Assembly (NCBI GenBank): GCA_034336665.1
Contig: JAPFBE010000003.1
Location: forward strand, 38,228,360 to 38,292,359
Origin: Luscinia megarhynchos
Lineage: Eukaryota; Chordata; Aves; Passeriformes; Turdidae
Length of the DNA stretch: 64,000 nucleotides
Reading direction: 5' to 3'
Shown: piece after piece, positions 36,830 to 48,640 of the stretch
Layout: each line of letters begins with the position of its first letter
How positions within the stretch are numbered: position 1 is the stretch's first letter
Notes under the pieces: model-generated
Seen by the model: only the letters and a program-made list of their open reading frames with translations
The model's database searches: none
Told to the model about the DNA's origin: nothing
Translations under genes and position numbers: made by a program

Positions 36830-39800
36830 TGTTCCTTTTCAGGTTGCCCGTGCATGCTGTTTATGACTACTGTTACATGAGTTCTTCTGACCATGTACAG
36901 GATTCAGTCATCATTTCTCAAAAACACCACCAGCACCGCACACTTGAATGTCCAGTTTTGCCCTCCTACAGATCCTAACATTTCAGCTTGAGAGATCATT
37001 TTATTTTTACTTGAACTGCTTTTAAAGTCCATTAGGACATTTTTAGAGGTATATAAAAGCAATGCAGATGGAATTTCACAGCATACACTTGTAATTTGAT
37101 ATCTTCATCTGACTTTTTAGTAGCGGGATGAATAGCAGGAGGCAGTTTTATTTCTGAAAGTGATACTTAAAAGTGCAATTTCCTGTTTAAATCCTGATCT
37201 TTTCAAGTATGAAAAATATCTGTCCACTTCAGTTTTATTACTGCCTTCCAGTGCCAGTCCTGCAGAGCCAATGGAAGAATGAATTATCTCCAGCAGATCA
37301 GCCTACTCCTATAATTGGAGTTGAGCCCTTATGCTCATTTCTGTCTCCAGCCTGTGAAATGTCAGATTTGTACAGGAGTAAATAAGGGCAAGGATTTGAC
37401 CATAAATGTCTGTCAGTCAGTGTACTGCTCAGGTATGCTTGAGTGTAGAAAATACTGTTCGATGAAGATGGAGATTTTAGCAAGCAGCTAATGAAAAGAA
37501 GCTGAGGCAACAGAGAAGTCAGGTAGAGTTTTTGTTCTTGCAGGCAGCCTCATCTACCACAGACAACATGGACAACGAGTCAGAATTGCTTTAGCTCCTG
37601 TGGCAGGTCAGTGGTTTAAATACAGTATAGTGTAGGAGCTAATTGCTGTGTTGTCAGGCAATTCAGTGCTTTCTGGTTAAGGACATTACACCTTTCAGCT
37701 CCTATATTGCTGGCGAACAAAGAGAGAATTTCTGTCGAAAAGTAACTGTGCAGAAGACCTGACCTTGGCTGTTGATCTGTTACCTGGAAGAACTTGGCTT
37801 CACCTTTGTCTCCCATGGCTTGTATGTTTGCTGAAGGGGCAGATAAATAAGCGTAGCTGTTAATGCATAAACTGAGCACACTGATGTGGGATGATTCAGA
37901 GGTGGTTTATGTTGGTACCATGTTACCTCTCAAAAGGGGCTATGCTTTAAAACACATTTGAACTCTGGCTGTCCAGAGTTTTTTGTTGTGTACTAATATT
38001 TACATTCTGCTTCAGGAAGTAGTCACATGTGTGTTTATTTGCTGGTGGTTGGTTTTTCCAGTTTGAGGTTTTTTGAGATGTTTGGTTTTGTTTGTTAGTT
38101 TGTTTGTTTGTTTAAGATGGGAAGTTTGCTATTGGATATGAAAGCTGGGGAACTTTATCTGTCTTTTCATATTCCTTTTTTCTTGCCATCCATGTCCCCT
38201 GGGAGAAATTGATCAGTGCAGTATTTGCAGCTTTCCTAATTTGTCCATTGATTATTGTAAGACTTTAGCATTTTGCCCACACAACTCACCTCTGTGTGGA
38301 ACCACTTAAAGTGTCAGGGAAATTCCTGCCACAGGACAGGATGCTGTGTGACCTTCTCATTTGATCACCATAGAACCATTTTACATCTATACCATGTTTT
38401 AACCTCCCAGAGGCTACTTTTACACTATAAATTTGCTTGGAAAGGACAGTTGTTTCAAGAACTTGGTGTGTCTACAGAGCACACTGCAATACTGCAGAAC
38501 TACCAAAGCATCCTCTGACAAAGCTAGCTTGGGTACTACAAGTCATGCAGGTACTTTAATGTACTATTTTTGCCACACTAACTGTAGATGTAGCCAGCAA
38601 GGCTGTGGCAGTGTAGTGCTGTCCACAAATTTGGCTTTGAACAAACTAACATGGCTACATACTGATTTTAGTCAAGGTGCCAGAGCCATGTATGTGTGCT
38701 CCTCTCCTACAAATACAGCCTGTTTCTCAGCGGGACTGATTAGTTCACATAGGGCACAAAGCTGTGGCAAACTCCATTTCTTCCTGGTTTCTGGACAAAA
38801 TTTTCAGAAATTTGTTTCTGAATATGATCCAAACATGCTCTTTGATAAGTATCTGGTAGGCAGAACACTGCACTGCAAGTATGGCTAATCATCTTCCAAT
38901 GACCAGCATAGCTTAGTACCAACTTTTATATCTGAAAGTGCTGAAATAGATACACCCTTCAGTACAAACAGCAGGTTCTTAAGGCTTTCCATACATAGCC
39001 TACTATTCATCAGACAGAGAGAACACGTAGCTTCTTCAGTCATGAGGAATTAAAGAGTTGGGATCTGGCTGGATGAGCTAATTTATAGCAGGAGATAAAT
39101 ATAATTACTATAATCAGGTCTTTTCTGTATATTTGGAATATGACATCCTGAATTTAAATTATTATTCTCATCATGAAGTCCACATGTGTAGTTTTCCTGT
39201 TGCTTTCCATATCAGCTTTAAAGACATCCACTAGGTCAATATTTTGTATGAGGGATGAATTCCTTCTAGGTCATTATAAACCAAAGTTGTAGAAATTCCT
39301 CTGTGGAAGTCCTTCTATTCAAGAGTCTTAAGACAGAAGAGACAGACAAAGAAATTGGATGTTTTGTAAGTATTTGAAAATGATGTTTACTTTTCAGTAC
39401 AGACAACATCATTCTTCTTGATTACATTTCTGACTACCAGCATATATTTTTGTGAGGGTTTATTTGTTTTATATAATATTTACTGCTATAGAAATTCAAT
39501 GTGATTACTTGTATGATGATAATATGAAGCATACCCATATGTCTGAGTGTAATGTTGAGGCAGGATTGTGTTCAGAAGAAGCCACAAAGATGACTGCTTT
39601 TGTAATAAAAACTTCCTTAAGACTTTTAAGAGTACTAAATATTTTTTTACTTTATTTTCAGAAATAGTTTGAAAGTGCAAACAGTGCACTGACTTTTATT
39701 AAAATGGTTATAATGTTTTTTTTATTGGTTTTTCATACCTCATAACTGACTCCTGGAACAGTGCAGAACACAACTTCAAAGAGAAAAAGGTGAAGAAAAA

Positions 39801-39944
39801 ATGGGCTTGCACATAACTGTAGTACAATTATTTTCAATCTTTCCAGCATGCTGGATTTTTTTCCCATTGCTTATTCCAGAAGATTAAAGTTTCCTTATCA
39901 GTTGGCCTGTTTGATTCTCTAAGGAAATTAATATGCCTCTTTTT

Positions 39945-39979
<35 letters not shown>

Positions 39980-41700
39980 TGAGATGGATTACTTGTTCAA
40001 ATACAGTTCTGAGAAGAGAAATACAGAATGATTTAATGCACAGAATGGAGTCAGGAAAATAGTCACAATGACTGCTATGGATGTTAGTCCCTTTTCATCA
40101 AAATCTTCCAGTAGCGTTCCCTCACTATGTGTCTATTGTGTCTAGACCAATGCCATGTACATGAAGTTTCCTATTATTTAATTTCATAGTATTTAAACTT
40201 TAGAGATGTGAGTTATGTGTGTGTTTATGAGCACTAAGAAATAAAAATCTATAATACTTTTGAATGGTTTGTAAAAAATATTGGGCCTATTCACTGGCAA
40301 CCTTTTCCTTCATATTTCAGATACCTGTATCTGAGCTATTCATCCTAGTTTCTATGTATAGTCACTGGGAAAAAAAAACATCTTTAGGATGTGAGAAGTC
40401 ATACTTGAAGGAGATATTCATCTTCACTAACTTGAAAGGGTAACTAAGGTGATCAGCTCATATACATGAAAAATCTCACTGCTGCTTTCAGTTGAAGTAA
40501 TCCGGTCCCATATATGAAGTAATTTGGTCCCTCTAGCATTCTCATACATTATTGGCACCAAGAATGTTAAAAGACTGGCATTGAAGCAAACTGGCAGGTA
40601 GTTGCCTTGAGAGTCAGAGATTATCTAGATGAAGGAATGGGAGAAAACAAATTAACTGATAAATTTACATGACTGATAAAACATTGAGCATCAAATACCT
40701 GTGTATGAAAACAGAACATTCACCTCCAGTTTGATTCATTGCTAGCTTATGTTTCTGTAATGAACAGTAGTAACTTACTGAATTTTGGTGTCCTTCACTC
40801 CTGTTTAAAAAGCAATTCTGAAGCAACTGGAAATTTGCAACAGTGAGATTTATATATTTTTTCCTTAAGTTTCAGTTGCTATTTCAAGCTGTAGCTGTTA
40901 GAATGTTAAATATGATAGCACTGTGTGTTTCAGTATGGTGAGGTTTTCTGTTTTGCTATCTTTTGATATTTATTTGCTGGTTCCTGCCTGTGTCCTGTAT
41001 TTCACATGAGTATTGGTACATTCACATACCTGTCATTACATGTAGGTTCCCATGCACCTCTCAACTTGGCCCTTTCACTGAACAGTGCTCCCTTCCACAG
41101 CTCTTGGTGTGTCTCTACCAAATGTGTGTTAAAGGGGGCACTTTTAACTCGAAAAGACTAAATTTTGCTAGGAGCAAAAGTGAAATCACACAGCTGGATT
41201 TCTGCAATGTAAAAGGTGAGAAAGTTTGTGTCATGGAACACCATAAGCAGCAGGTGCTACTAGTAAAGGGCATTTCAGACTGTGCTGGGCTCCAGAATAA
41301 TGTGAAGTGGTTGTACATAGGTGTAATGTTATAAACACAGCAACTTGAACCCTGTGCTTCAAAGAAAAAGGACTATCTCTCCAAGGAAGAGGATGTGCAC
41401 AGTTGCATGGATTATGGAGCATTGGAGGACTTACTACTTTGTGTTAGAAAGTTGCACTGCCGTGTTGTGGCATGGGTGTTCAGTTTGTGTCAGTGATCCA
41501 TTCAAGTGGTTCAGGGCTTTTCAAAAGAAATATTTTTGTTAGGAAATATCCCTACAGGTACTGAAACTGGTAGCTTGTGATTTCTGAGCTGAACTTTTTT
41601 TATGTAGTGTTAATCATTTCGATTGCCAATGGTATGTTCAACTTATTTTCAGCTGAGCAGAAAGTAAATACATTTGTAATGAAGCCATGAAATAAATCTG
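36830..41700 (+). other. TMTC4: TMTC4 3' UTR and downstream flank, end not fixed
   Basis: This AT-rich stretch follows the TMTC4 stop and has no coding signal. Candidate poly(A) signals are a TATAAA variant near 37052, ATTAAA at 39049-39054, AATAAA at 39604-39609, AATAAA at 40240-40245 and AATAAA at 41691-41696. The last is followed by T- and GT-rich sequence, as expected downstream of a cleavage site. I cannot choose the used site without transcripts. Confidence 0.45.
39937..39976. repeat. Poly(T) tract
   Basis: About 40 bp of T with a single CTTC interruption, downstream of the TMTC4 stop. It could be the poly(A) tail of a minus-strand retroposon, but no recognisable element precedes it. 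Confidence 0.8.
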
Positions 41701-42089
41701 CATTTTGCTATCTTTTTTTTGCATAGATTTTAATTGTGACAATGGTGTTTATTTTTGTAGTAAATTTTTGATTCAGGGTTCTGCTACAAGCTAGGAAGAA
41801 AACCTAATGGGCCTGGCAGACTAGGACTGGGACATTCAGGAAGACATTCTTCCCCCTAGAATAAGAGTTCAAAATCGTGATTCAGCACAAGTGTATTGAT
41901 GAATGTGTGTGCCTAAACAAACAAAAAGCAGCACATGAAGAAAGCAATGGAATACTTAACTAATTAATTCAGTCTCTAAAACGGTAACATATAGAAAGCA
42001 GGAGCTACTGCTTCAAATACTGAACAACCTCTGCCAAAATCAGAATTTTTACCCAGTGTGCAACAAGCCAATAATGACATAGACATTAT

Positions 42090-42640
42090 TTATTTCAGAG
42101 TTGCACAATCCTGGGCTGCACAGTGGCGTTGCACAAGTTGCACACACTAATTATCAGAACTTTTTACTATTTATAGAATTTAGCAAACAAAGGAATTACT
42201 AGTGCTCATTGGCTACAAGTTACATAGTTCTCTTATTAATTGGCATTCTTTTATTGGTTAATTATTATCTTGCTTCTCATGCTAATTAGCCCCATGCTTA
42301 GTCTTTCTCTTCTTTGGGGTCAGAGGGTTTCCTGGGTTGGTGGTCCATGAGCCAGTGGTCACAATCTCCTCCCGCTGAAATTGTTATTTACCCAGTCAGA
42401 GCTGATTTCAGCACAACTGCTGGGGTGGGTTTACTAGTTTCTACTTGGGAGTTCTGCCAGGTGTGTTCATGGCCTGTAAATTCCACATTTTGTGCCCAGG
42501 ATCAGTGGCACATCCTTCCCAAGCTTTGTTAACCTTTCCCTAGGTCTGAGATCATTGAAGCATTTCAAAGCCCTAAACTCTAACAAGGCAAATCTACCAA
42601 GTAATTTGTTTTTCTAACACCTGGACATCACTTAGAGCTT
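42090..42640. repeat. Possible solo LTR or LTR-like remnant
   Basis: The stretch has a cluster of ATTGG (inverted CCAAT) sequences between about 42209 and 42258, a GCTAATTAGCCCCATGCTTA block and a pyrimidine-rich stretch, and differs in texture from its flanks. This resembles avian ERV LTRs as I recall them. I could not find convincing target-site duplications or exact TG...CA ends, so the identity is uncertain. No retroviral coding sequence is seen beside it. Confidence 0.3.
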
Positions 42641-42979
42641 GCTTGTTAGGTGTTATCTACTCACAGATTGAATATCCCTTCTTGTTGATTAGGCTTAAAA
42701 GCATACAAAAAGTAAACATCAAAGAACATCCTTTCTTAAGAAAATTTTTACATATATTTGCATATACATATTTATATATGTTGTTTTGCAACAATCCCAG
42801 TGTTATAGGTGGAATAGAATTATTGAGTGGTAATTAGGTAAGAAAGTGAAGTCTTGTAGAAGAGACACAACCTGGCTTCCACTTAGTAACTAGTCAAGGA
42901 GGAGGGACTGACACCAAAGTATCACCTACTGTCCCCATAACCTGGCTACAGAATGGTACCTGTATGCTCCAGAGAGAAA

Positions 42980-43625
42980 CATAGAATATGCCAAGTTGGA
43001 AGGGACCCATAGGGATCATCCAAGTCCAACTCCTGGCCCTGCATGCACAGGATTGTCCCCAAGAGTCACACCGTGTGCCCAAGAGTGTTGTCCAAAACGC
43101 TTCTTGAACTTTATCAGGCTGATGCTGTGACCACTTCCCTGGAGAGCTTGTTCTAGGGCTCAATCATCCTTTGATTGAGACTCCTTTCTGATATCCAGCT
43201 TAAACCTTCCCTGACACAACTTCACAGCTTCAGGCCATTCCCTTTGGGTTCTGTCACTGGTCACCAGAAAAGAGATCAGTGTCTGCCCCTCTACTTCCCC
43301 TCAGGAGGAAATTGTGGACTGCAATGAGGTCTCCCCTCAGTCTCCTCAAGGCTGAACAGACTGCTCATATGGCTTCTCCTCTAGACTCCTCACCATCTTC
43401 AAAGTCCTCCTTTGGACACTCTCTAACAGTTTAATATCTTTCTGATATTGTGGCACCCAAAACTGCACACAGTATTCGAGGTGAGGCCGCCCCAGTGCAG
43501 AGCAGAGCGGGACAATCCCAATGGTGCTGCTGTGCCTGATGTCCCCCAGGAGATGTTTGGCCCTCCTGGCTGCCAGGGTACTGCTGACTTACGTTCAACT
43601 TGCCATCAGCCAGGACGCTTTCTAC
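42980..43625 (-). repeat. CR1 LINE fragment, antisense
   Basis: Starts CATAGAATATGCCAAGTTGG, AAGGGACCCATAGGGATCAT, with later landmarks GAGGTCTCCCCTCAGTCTCC and CCAAAACTGCACACAGTATT. It ends about 200 bp before the CCAAT box of the CpG-island promoter. Confidence 0.92.
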
Positions 43626-43838
43626 AGCACCACTGGAAACAGTATTTCACTTTTATTTCTCCTATCAATGCGCTCACTTTAAAGTTATTTGCGTGGAAGC
43701 TTCACATGGTTTGCTAAAGAGCAGACTGATCCCTACGGAGCCGGCTTGAGGGAGTCCGGCTGGAAGCTGCTTGCAAAGCTGGTAAACAGGCATTTAACAC
43801 TCTCAAACTTTAAAACTCCTGCTTCAGCCGGCTCAAGA

Positions 43839-43843
43839 CCAAT
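43839..43843 (+). promoter_or_regulatory. CCAAT box candidate
   Basis: CCAAT in AAGACCAATCTG, 48 bp upstream of a TATA box and about 100 bp upstream of the CpG-island rise. The spacing suits a plus-strand core promoter. Confidence 0.4.
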
Positions 43844-43890
43844 CTGTGCCTGCAGCCAAAATCCCTTCCTACAGAGCAGTCAACAGCGTT

Positions 43891-43897
43891 TATAAAA
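43891..43897 (+). promoter_or_regulatory. TATA box candidate
   Basis: TATAAAA in GCGTTTATAAAATAATAAGG, predicting plus-strand initiation near 43920, just where GC content rises. Confidence 0.4.
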
Positions 43898-43919
43898 TAA
43901 TAAGGGTTTCTTTAGAGGC

Positions 43920-44333
43920 TCTCTGAAGGCCAGACTGGCTGCCAAATGTTGCCAAGCCGCTTGACGCATGTTTACCGCGGCCTGCAGGGGCCGGGCCCCG
44001 GCGCGGGTTCCGGGAGCGCCGGCCGCTACTCGCGCCTTGGCAGCGGCCGCGGCCTGCCCGGCTCTGCGGCCCGAGCCCGGCCGGCCGCGCCCCCGCCAAG
44101 CACGCCTCGTCCTCTGGCAGCCGCGGCGGCCCCGGCCAGCAACCCCGGCTCACCCCCGGCCCCGCTCCGGCTTCCCTGCCTGCCCCGTCCGCAGGGGAGG
44201 GAGCGCGGGCAGGCGCCGCCCCACGGCCCGCTCCGCCCCGCCGCCTATTCCCCGGAGAGGCGCCCCTGAGACGGGCAGAAGGCGGCGGGCGCAGGCGGGA
44301 GCGGAGGCGCGGAGGCAGCGGCAGCTCTGGCGA
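43920..44333 (+). other. Candidate non-coding first exon of next gene
   Basis: If initiation follows the TATA box at 43891, the first strong plus-strand donor is GCGA|GTGAGT at 44334, giving an exon of about 410 nt inside the CpG island. This is inference from signals only; GGACT in other vertebrates has non-coding 5' exons and a coding sequence in one exon. Confidence 0.3.
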
Positions 44334-44480
44334 GTGAGTGCCCCGAAGAGCGCCGGGCAGAGCGGGGCGGGGCGGCTGGGCCGGGGCCGGTCCGCCCTCG
44401 CCACACGTGATGCCGCGGGACGCGCTGAGGGCAGGCGGAGGTGCCGGTACCGGCCGGGGGCTCTGCCGGCGGTGCGGCCC

Positions 44481-44644
44481 AGCGGGGAGTGCCCAGCGGG
44501 GAGCGCCCAGCGGGGAGCGCCCTGCTGCCCTGCGGGGAGCACCCAGCGGGGAGTGCCCTGCTGCCCTGCGGGGAGCGCCCTGCGGGGAGCACCCAGCGGG
44601 CAGTGCCCTGCTGCCCTGCGGGGAGCGCCCAGCGGGGAGCACCC
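44481..44644. repeat. GC-rich 14-bp minisatellite in the CpG island
   Basis: Ten 14-bp units of the form WGCGGGGAGYRCCC (W = A or T, Y = C or T, R = A or G), interrupted three times by the 8-mer TGCTGCCC. This gives 164 bp with unit order 3, then 8-mer+2, 8-mer+3, 8-mer+2. Nine units hold GGGG and one GGGC. The 14-bp period shifts the reading frame at each unit, so it is not a protein repeat. Confidence 0.95.
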
Positions 44645-44695
44645 TGCGGCCCGGGCCGCGCTCCGAAAGCCACGTGGGCGCCGGCCCGGCCCGGT

Positions 44696-44715
44696 CCTGC
44701 CCTGCCCTGCCCTGC
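44696..44715. repeat. (CCCTG)n short tandem repeat
   Basis: Four CCTGC/CCCTG units directly downstream of the larger minisatellite, inside the CpG island. Confidence 0.75.
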
Positions 44716-45030
44716 CTTCCGGCGGTCGGCTCAGGGCTCCCGGCTGGGACACACGTGTCCGTGGGGCAAGGGCACAGCAGCGCCTCAGTGTGCGAGGGCG
44801 GCCCGTCGGTGATAGAGCTGAGTGCAGGGAGAGCTGTCCCTAGCGCTGGATCGGCCGAGGGTGTGATCGCCTTGTGTTCTCCAGGTGCTCAGGCGCATCC
44901 TCCAAAAGTGATCCAAGTACTCCTTTTAGTAACGTACCTTTGCCCTTGTAATGGGTTGATGATGCGCATTTGGAGAGCCAATACCTAAACTAGAGGGAAA
45001 AGAGAAACAGTTCAGGTATCATAGATGCAG

Positions 45031-45120
45031 AGTGTAGCAGATGGTGCCCCTGCCCACGGCAGGGCTTGAAAACAGATGATTTAAGGTTCCTTAAACCCAA
45101 ACCATTCCATGATTGTACAT
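45031..45120 (+). repeat. CR1 LINE 3' end, sense
   Basis: GGTGCCCCTGCCCACGGCAG, then AAGGTTCCTTAAACCCAAAC and CATTCCATGATTGTACAT form a short, typical CR1 terminus. Confidence 0.82.
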
Positions 45121-46504
45121 CCTTACAAGATAACATTTCAGAGCACTTGTCTTTCTGTCTGCATTGCTTAGACAAGAATGTTTGGGGGGAGGGTGCCTTT
45201 TTTTTTTTTCAATCCGTGTTGGCATTTCATTTTGCTGTACTTTTGTCCCCCACCTGTTCTGTATCCTTTTCCATTATGGAGTTGCTTAAGTCTTTTGGTT
45301 TTGGGTTAAGGTTCATTTACTTATATCTGTGTTAATTCCAGACAATTAACTTCCTCATTTTTTGCTTCAGGTATTTTTTAATTTGCTGCTTCTGTAATTT
45401 TTGCCATGCTTTGAAAATATCAAGGTAGCAACTTCTGTAGAGCTGAACATACAGTGGCACAACTGTAAATATCTCCATGACCTAGTTGTTTCATGTAGAA
45501 CTCTGTGAGAAGCGGACTTGTTTTATATACTCTCTAGCTTAAGTGGGCAGTCAACCTGGAAAAGCAATTTCTTGACAATTAAAGTTGTTCATTGTGTGAC
45601 AAAGGCCATTAAGAGAGGCTTTAAATTTCACATCTCTGAACAAAGCATGGGCAAATGTTCATCATTCTTCTCCCCCCCTCTTGAGAGAAGTCTTAAAAAC
45701 TTGGACTGTACAGTATATGTATCTTTAATTGGCACTCATCATGGCCCTTGCTCCATCATAGCTGTCAAAGTCATATGAACAAATAACATGTCTTTTTACC
45801 TAAGTGTAGAACAGCTTTCTCCTGCCATGGTTAAATAAATCCTAAACCAAACAGATGTCTCTTTTACTGTCTCAAAATGTGAATTTTCAAAGAGGTTGCA
45901 TGTTAAACAAAACAAAAAATGGCCTTTCCATGCATTGCTAATGTTTTTAAATCTGCACCTGACTGCTGACAAACATTACCTACGTGATATGTGCGTCACA
46001 CTTCATTTTCCTTGGGTTCTTGCAGCTTGTTTGCTCCTCACTTTCCAAATTAGCATGGTTTTCTGCCATTAGCTTTGCAAGCAAGTTTCTTTGAGCTTAT
46101 TCATGAGTTTGTTTTGAGACCACTGGAGTACTGAACACAGCTTCATTCCATCATGGAAGGAAGTGTGTCATGTTGGTACGTGTCATGTCATCTACTCCTC
46201 ATAGCTTTTCTTTTTGGTGCCTTTATACGTGTGATTAGAGTTTTCTGTTGCTCATTTTCTCCTATCATTCAGCATAGAAATATTGCTTGAAGTGCTTTAT
46301 GTACTGCAGGGCCTCCTTTTTATCCTTTAGAAAGGCTTACCGTGTGAGTTCATGCTTTCCTTGGCTGATGTTTGACATAGAAATCTAGGTGCCTCTGGAG
46401 ACTAGAGGGCACAAGCTAGGCCTGGTTTGCACCAGACATCCTGCTGTCTCTGCCACCCACTGTTGTGCTAAGCACAGCTCTTCCCTTGGGAGGTGTCATC
46501 TCAT

Positions 46505-46588
46505 ATTTGGCTTTAGCCCTGCTCTGAGTGGGAGGCTGGGCTAGGTGACCTTCAAAGGTCCCATCCAACCAACATTCCTCCAAGTCTG
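46505..46588 (+). repeat. CR1 LINE 3' end, short, sense
   Basis: GGCTGGGCTAGGTGACCTTC and AAAGGTCCCATCCAACC match the last part of the CR1 3' UTR. It is only about 80 bp long, so the call is less secure. Confidence 0.6.
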
Positions 46589-48133
46589 TCTGTACATTTT
46601 TATAGCTCCCAATAGAAACCCAACTGTATTTTAAAGGAAGTGTCCTCTTGAAAATTACTTTCATATGACTGCTGGTGTAACCACAGATTTTGTGAGTTCT
46701 GTTGCTCTTGTTTGTGTTTGTTCTTGGGGAGCTTCAGGGAAATTAGGTTATGTGACTGCCTGATCTACATTGTGAATGTGCAAGTGTAGGTACAGGCACA
46801 AGGGTATAGTCATGGAGGGTGTCATGGAGTGAAATAAGAGAATAAATTCCATTGGCACGGTGCGTCATTTGCCTTCTGCTGCTCTGCTCTGCTTTTACTT
46901 GCTAATGGATTAGCCAAATTATTTTTCTTTGTAATCATGAATGCTACTAATAGTTACTGTTGGTAGGAGAAAAAGACACTACATTTTGCTGTAGTTTCTG
47001 TAATTTCACTTTTGGAGCAATGCACTTTTCTATTGCTATTCAAGTCTTCTTGTATGTTTCTCACGCTCTAAAAGTTCTCTGAACTTGAACCTGGTCAAAT
47101 AATTTTCATAACACTTTTGATTTAAGTAGGATTGAATGGGAAACTTGAATGACATTTTAAGTGATGTGAACTGATTAAGCAGTGAGCATGTGCTGTAAAA
47201 GAACACATTTTCTATATGAACTGATGCTACCTTTTGTTTTCTCATCTTTCATAGATTTTTTGCAGTATTCTGACAGGAAGGGTAAGTATTACATAGATAA
47301 TTGAGTAAGAGACAGGGGAAATGGATGGTCCCAGTCACGTCATTGAGTTAGCAAATGTAATACCTTTTTCATTCTGTCTCTACAAAGAGGATGTTTAATA
47401 CCTTTTTTCTTTAGAAATTGAACTATTCAGGCAGTAGTAAATCACTGTTCTTAACCCAGAATCCATAGCTATCCAGAATTTTCTGCTCTTTTTTACTGCA
47501 AAGGTTTAATTATGTTTTATGGACCATGTCAGATTCTCTTTTCCTCACTTCCAATTAATGTTGAAGAAGGACAGACTGTACCAGGATAATATCATGTCCT
47601 ATTGATTTACCATTATGGTGTTGTTGAAGAATGGCCTTTACATTAAGATTCTTGGCCACTGTGATTTCTTTAAGTGTGTCAGCTATTTGCTCTTAACATT
47701 TTGAGAAAACCTATTTGATATCACTGTCACTCCTGATTTCTCTGTCTTACAAGACACTTCTTTTTCTTTGGAATTACCTACATAACCACCTCTCTCTGCA
47801 GTGTTTTGACTGTAATTGCTCATGACCTTTACTAACAGCCAGAGTTACATTGTACTGCTGACATTCTGTCAGAAGTTCTTGGTCATGTAGAATTGCTTTT
47901 TCTCATCCTTTCTCCCTCAAGCATTGCTTTTTTTCCAGTGCTGTGGGTTGCTACTAAACGAAAGGGAGATCACCCTGCCTGTGCCAGGCTTCAGCTGTGT
48001 GAGAGTAGCTGTATTAGAACAATGCTGCAATTTGAAAAATATGTGCTATCAAATAATACCAGAGTAACTGCAAGTCTCTTTATCTTCTTTCTCTTTCCTC
48101 ATTTTGTCTAGCCTGATGCAGCCCACAACTTTT

Positions 48134-48640
48134 ATCACAGCACAATTCAGGTTGGAAGGGATGTGGGGAGTCACTTGTCCAACCTCCTTACTCAATGCAA
48201 GGTTGCTCGTGTGGTCAGACCAGGTTGCTCAGTGTTTTATCCAACTTGTCTTGGAAACCTATAAAGATAGAGCTACGCAGCACCTCTGGGCAACTTGCTT
48301 CAGTTTTTGTCTGTATCATGAGAACCCTTTTCCTTGAATCAAGTTGATACTTCTTTTATTTTGGTTTATGCCTGTTGCTCTTCAGCTCAGACTTGCACTG
48401 CTGTGAAGACCCTGGCTGTGTTTCCTGGACAACAGGAAGACTACTATTAGGTCAATCGAAAGCCATCTCTTCTCAAGTTGAAGCAGCTCCTGAGCTGCTT
48501 TTCACAAGGCAAGTACTCTTGCCCCTTGACTGTCTGAATGCACTGTAATTTGTCCATATTTTTTCTTGTTTTGGGCCCCAAAGTGGGTGCAGTGTTGTAG
48601 GTGTGGTCTAGTGAGTGTCAAGTTAAGGGAGATTGTCACT
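48134..48640 (-). repeat. CR1 LINE fragment, antisense
   Basis: Reverse-complement CR1 from ATCACAGCACAATTCAGGTT, GGAAGGGATGTGGGGAGTCA, through CAGACCAGGTTGCTCAGTG and on to GGGTGCAGTGTTGTAGGTGT. It is quite diverged. Confidence 0.8.

Larger units (their letters stand above)
43930..44850 (+). promoter_or_regulatory. CpG island, likely promoter of next plus-strand gene
   Basis: A sharp transition to dense CpG sequence in an otherwise AT-rich region, with many GC-box-like runs and three CACGTG E-boxes (44404-44409, 44671-44676, 44752-44757). It lies 7.1 kb beyond the TMTC4 stop. In known vertebrate gene order GGACT follows TMTC4 on the same strand, so a GGACT promoter is the leading guess. No GGACT coding exon is visible to the end of the window. 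The long open frames on both strands across the island come from its composition. Confidence 0.75.

Noticed and set aside
43890..44988. Long open frames (291, 250, 216, 200 codons) on both strands over the CpG island
   Set aside because: They overlap in several frames and both strands, consist of Ala/Pro/Gly/Arg-rich sequence and cover a 14-bp repeat that rotates frame. GC-rich DNA lacks stop codons, which explains them.
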